NCBI GenBank assembly: GCA_035293765.1
Contig: DATGMF010000015.1
Coordinates: forward strand, 15,735-79,734
Reading direction: 5' to 3'
Source: DASRHT01 sp035293765
GTDB taxonomy: Bacteria; Chloroflexota; Ktedonobacteria; Ktedonobacterales; Ktedonobacteraceae
Length of the DNA: 64,000 nucleotides
Shown here in pieces: positions 61,203-64,000 of this stretch. The translations under genes were made by a program, and so were the position numbers. The first letter of the stretch is position 1, and each line of letters begins with the position of its first letter. The notes under the pieces are model-generated. The model was given only the letters and a program-made list of their open reading frames with translations, ran no database searches and was not told the origin of the DNA.

Positions 61203-62357
61203 ATGATGGAGTCTCCAGGGAGCTCCCTGGGCAAAAAACGTCTGCTGCTGCAAAAGAATGGCCGGAGTATGAAACAAGAAATACAACGAACCAAAAAACA
61301 AAGAATACGCAACCATCCTGCAAGAGGCTATCTTTTTATCATTGGTGCGCTTGTCGTATCCTTGCTTTTCATGCTCGTCGTCTCTATATATCATCTGGAA
61401 ACCGACCAACGTGCTCAAACCACTTCAAGAGTAGCCCCAACCTTTAGTACTATTGAAGATTGCAATACCATGAACGCCTGTCCGACGGGGACACCTGTTT
61501 TCACATCTCCCAGTCGTCATCCCCCAACATCAGGGCCACCAGGGATGCAAGCCTCAACAGATCCCCAGAGATCCGGGACATCATCGTTAGAGCCTTCAGG
61601 ACAAACTATCCCGGCTGACAATGTACCTGGATGGAAATTACTCTTCGCGGATGATTTTTCAGGAACAGTTCCGCCTGGTGCATTTAGTAACTGCTCTTCC
61701 ACCCAAACTCCCCAGCAGGCAAGATGTACTGGCTTGCAATCATATGGGAACTATTACAATAATTGGTGGGCCTATCCAACGGGGTGGCCGGATACAGCAA
61801 AATCTCGTGCTGATGGCAATACTGGAGCACCGTATGGAGGAGTCTATCATCCAGAGGATACGGTGTCGGTCAGCAATGGAGCCATGCATATTCATATGTA
61901 CAGGCCCACAACCGGTGGAGATAATCATGTTGCTACCGTCGTACCTATCCCCTGCATGAATCATCAATACGGAAGATATACTGAACGATTGAAAGTAACC
62001 CGGTATGCTCCTGGTTTCAAAAGTGCGCACCTCTTCTATGAAGGAGGATTTGAAATTGATTATCCTGAAAATGATTATGGTACGGCCATGAGTGCCTATA
62101 CTCATCCAGGTGAAGCAAATTTCTCAACAGCAGCACAATGGACTGATTGGCATACGACCGTGATAGAATGGACGCCAGGTCAAATTAAATTCTATATGGA
62201 TGGCTCTCTTGTGGGCACAACCACAACACAAGTGCCCAATATAGCTATGGACTGGATTCTCCAAAATGAATCTTCAATCAGAGGGCCATATGCTGCCAAC
62301 GGAGCCTCATCTCAACTTGATATAGACTGGGTTGCGTGTTACGCTCCCGCTTCATGA
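61203..62357 (+). CDS. GH16-like, membrane-anchored or secreted carbohydrate-active protein
   Basis: The frame is 384 aa; starts at 61203 or ATG 61269 are both possible and neither has a good ribosome site. A basic segment, one hydrophobic helix (about 43-66) and a Thr/Pro/Ser-rich linker lead to a domain of about 230 residues. That domain begins LLFADDFSG, has FEIDYPE (compatible with the ExDxxE catalytic motif of GH16) and ends with the jelly-roll-like IEWTPGQIKFYMDG. GH16 members cut beta-1,3/1,4-glucans and related polymers outside the cell. The assignment rests on these motifs and is moderate. It converges on uvrB. Confidence 0.72.
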   Translation: MMESPGSSLGKKRLLLQKNGRSMKQEIQRTKKQRIRNHPARGYLFIIGALVVSLLFMLVVSIYHLETDQRAQTTSRVAPTFSTIEDCNTMNACPTGTPVFTSPSRHPPTSGPPGMQASTDPQRSGTSSLEPSGQTIPADNVPGWKLLFADDFSGTVPPGAFSNCSSTQTPQQARCTGLQSYGNYYNNWWAYPTGWPDTAKSRADGNTGAPYGGVYHPEDTVSVSNGAMHIHMYRPTTGGDNHVATVVPIPCMNHQYGRYTERLKVTRYAPGFKSAHLFYEGGFEIDYPENDYGTAMSAYTHPGEANFSTAAQWTDWHTTVIEWTPGQIKFYMDGSLVGTTTTQVPNIAMDWILQNESSIRGPYAANGASSQLDIDWVACYAPAS

Positions 62358-62388
62358 GGCGAAAACAGTTCAGTGAGGCTCCAGAACT

Positions 62389-64000
62389 CTACTCGACCAT
62401 TGAGCGTCTGATCTCGATAATCTGGTCGCGCAGTTGTGCTGCCTTCTCGAACTCTAGCTGTTTGGCTGCCGTGCGCATCTGCGATTCCAGGTCTTTGATC
62501 AGGCGCACCGCTTCATCCTTAGGGATGCCTGCCAGCGCCACTGATAACGCCTTGCCGTCAGCCTCCTCGCCGCTTGCCCCGCTCATAGCTTTGATGCGCT
62601 CGGAAAGCGTCTTAACCTCCTTTTTGATGCCGCGCGGGGTGATCCGGTGCTGCTCGTTGTAGTTGAGCTGAAGCGTGCGGCGGCGGTTGGTCTCATCGAT
62701 GGCGCGCTGCATTGAGCGGGTGACGGTATCGGCGTACATGATGACGCTGCCCTCGACGTGGCGAGCAGCGCGCCCAATGATCTGGATCAGCGAGCCTTCA
62801 GAACGCAGGAAGCCCTCTTTATCAGCATCGAGAATCGCCACCAGCGAAACCTCCGGCAGGTCAAGTCCCTCGCGCAACAGGTTAATGCCCACAACCACGT
62901 CGTATACGCCCAGCCGCAGGTCGCGCAGAATTTCGACCCGCTCGATAGTGTCGATCTCGGAGTGCAGGTAATGGACCTTGATATGCAGTTCTTGCATATA
63001 GTCGGCCAGGTCTTCGGCCATCTTTTTCGTCAGCGTGGTGACGAGCGCGCGCTGGCCCTTTTCGACGCGCTTGCGAATCTCGGCCAGCAGGTCATCGATC
63101 TGCCCCTTTGTCGGGCGCACGCTGATCTCTGGATCGAGCAGACCCGTCGGGCGAATGACCTGTTCGACGATGGCTTCGCTATGTTCATACTCATACGGGC
63201 CGGGCGTGGCAGAGACGTAGAGAGCCTGATTGACCATGCCCTCGAACTCGGTGAAGGTGAGCGGGCGGTTATCCATCGCCGAGGGCAGGCGGAATCCGTA
63301 ATCGACCAGCACCTGCTTGCGCGAGCGATCACCGGCGTACATGCCGCGCACCTGCGGCAGCGCCACGTGCGACTCGTCAACCACCAGCAGGTAATCGTCG
63401 GGCATGTAGTCTAGCAGCGTCCAGGGCTGCTCGCCGGCGCCGCGACCGGCAAGGTGACGCGAATAGTTCTCGACGCCGGAGCAGAAGCCTGTTTCGCGCA
63501 GCATCTCAATATCGAAGTTCGTGCGCTGCTTCAGCCGCGCCGCTTCCAGGAGCTTCCCCTCGGCTTCCAGCTGGGCCAGTCGCTCCTCCAGTTCGGCCTC
63601 GATCAGTTCGATGGCTTTGTTAAGGCGTGCCTGTGTTGTGACCCAGTGCTTGGCCGGGTAGATGTCCAGCCGCTGCCGCTTGCCCAGCACCTCGCCGGTC
63701 AGTGGATCAATCTCCGTCATGCGCTCGATCTCGTCACCGAAGAACTCGATACGCACGGCCACGTCTTCGTAGGCGGGGAAGATTTCCAGCACGTCCCCGC
63801 GCACGCGGAACCGCCCGCGAATGAAGTTGGAGTCGTTGCGCTCGTACTGAATCTCCGTCAGGTGGCGCAGAATCTTATCGCGGCGGCGCTCCTCTCCAAC
63901 TTTGAGCGTCAGCACGACCTCGCCATACTCTTCCGGGCTGCCCAGACCGTAGATGCAGGAGACGGAAGCGACAATCAGCACATCGCGCCGCTCGAACAGG
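62389..64000 (-). CDS. uvrB: UvrABC excision nuclease subunit B, N-terminally truncated by the window edge
   Basis: About 537 C-terminal residues are visible; the frame stays open to 64000 and the gene begins outside. UvrB is the damage-verifying helicase of nucleotide excision repair. Visible landmarks are SVSCIYGLGSPEEYG, the helicase segments YVSATPGPYE, VVGINLLREGLDLPEVSLVA and QIIGRAARH, and the C-terminal UvrC-binding UVR motif (LIKDLESQMRTAAKQLEFEK and AAQLRDQI). It ends convergently with the GH16-like gene. Confidence 0.97.
   Translation of the reverse strand, partial: LFERRDVLIVASVSCIYGLGSPEEYGEVVLTLKVGEERRRDKILRHLTEIQYERNDSNFIRGRFRVRGDVLEIFPAYEDVAVRIEFFGDEIERMTEIDPLTGEVLGKRQRLDIYPAKHWVTTQARLNKAIELIEAELEERLAQLEAEGKLLEAARLKQRTNFDIEMLRETGFCSGVENYSRHLAGRGAGEQPWTLLDYMPDDYLLVVDESHVALPQVRGMYAGDRSRKQVLVDYGFRLPSAMDNRPLTFTEFEGMVNQALYVSATPGPYEYEHSEAIVEQVIRPTGLLDPEISVRPTKGQIDDLLAEIRKRVEKGQRALVTTLTKKMAEDLADYMQELHIKVHYLHSEIDTIERVEILRDLRLGVYDVVVGINLLREGLDLPEVSLVAILDADKEGFLRSEGSLIQIIGRAARHVEGSVIMYADTVTRSMQRAIDETNRRRTLQLNYNEQHRITPRGIKKEVKTLSERIKAMSGASGEEADGKALSVALAGIPKDEAVRLIKDLESQMRTAAKQLEFEKAAQLRDQIIEIRRSMVE

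Overview
The window looks like a chromosomal segment of a Ktedonobacteria-type Chloroflexota bacterium. This is inferred from gene content, not from a marker search: large multidomain signalling proteins, menaquinone genes, a large NB-ARC/LuxR regulator, transmembrane Ser/Thr kinases, an agmatinase-SpeD-deoxyhypusine-synthase-like polyamine set, and short GC-rich intergenic inverted repeats. No tRNA, rRNA, CRISPR array, insertion sequence or prophage was recognised. Two genes run off the edges: an MMPL transporter at the left and uvrB at the right.

Layout. 1-2.9 kb: MMPL transporter plus a CrtC/AttH-like lipoprotein. 3.4-8.0 kb: a soluble GAF/PAS histidine kinase with an OmpR-type regulator, then a double-receiver protein. 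8.1-18.0 kb: a chemosensory operon with the order DUF4388 protein, receiver, receiver, CheW, MCP, hybrid CheA, which matches the cyanobacterial pixG-H-I-J-L order with PixG split in two. 18-22 kb: leuB, a decayed CPBP protease fragment and an NB-ARC/TPR/LuxR regulator, all on the minus strand. 22.4-27.8 kb: a compact complex-I-related electron-transfer operon (NuoB; a NuoI/NuoE hybrid; NuoF; a NuoG-GltD-ferredoxin fusion) in which the domains of ordinary subunits are redistributed; it ends at a strong hairpin. 27.9-41.4 kb: mostly metabolic and hypothetical genes (GH1 glucosidase, 2H phosphoesterase-like, PRC/BON protein, trans-sulfuration-type PLP enzyme, cysteine-less peroxiredoxin fold, Nudix, pseudokinase, menG and polyprenyl synthase, PflX-like radical SAM, an Arg-rich disordered protein, a lipoprotein).

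41.5-58.2 kb is the most remarkable part. A 189-bp fold-back element precedes a predicted NTP-dependent conflict/defence island. Two genes point left: an unknown protein and an EAD-trypsin protease. Divergent from them run a VMAP-like protein with the same EAD, a MoxR AAA+ ATPase, a vWA-zinc ribbon-GTPase fusion, an active membrane Ser/Thr kinase, a second copy of the same GTPase, a 1263-aa GAP1-like protein, and a membrane-anchored periplasmic-binding-type sensor. The MoxR/vWA/VMAP and the GTPase/GAP1 systems are known as separate families; here one polypeptide joins them.

58.2-64 kb: a polyamine cluster (speB, speD, deoxyhypusine-synthase-like gene), a GH16-like membrane-anchored or secreted protein, and uvrB.

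Base composition is moderately GC-rich in the housekeeping parts. By eye it is visibly AT-richer in intergenic and some coding parts of the 43-58 kb island, which would fit horizontal acquisition, but no composition was computed.
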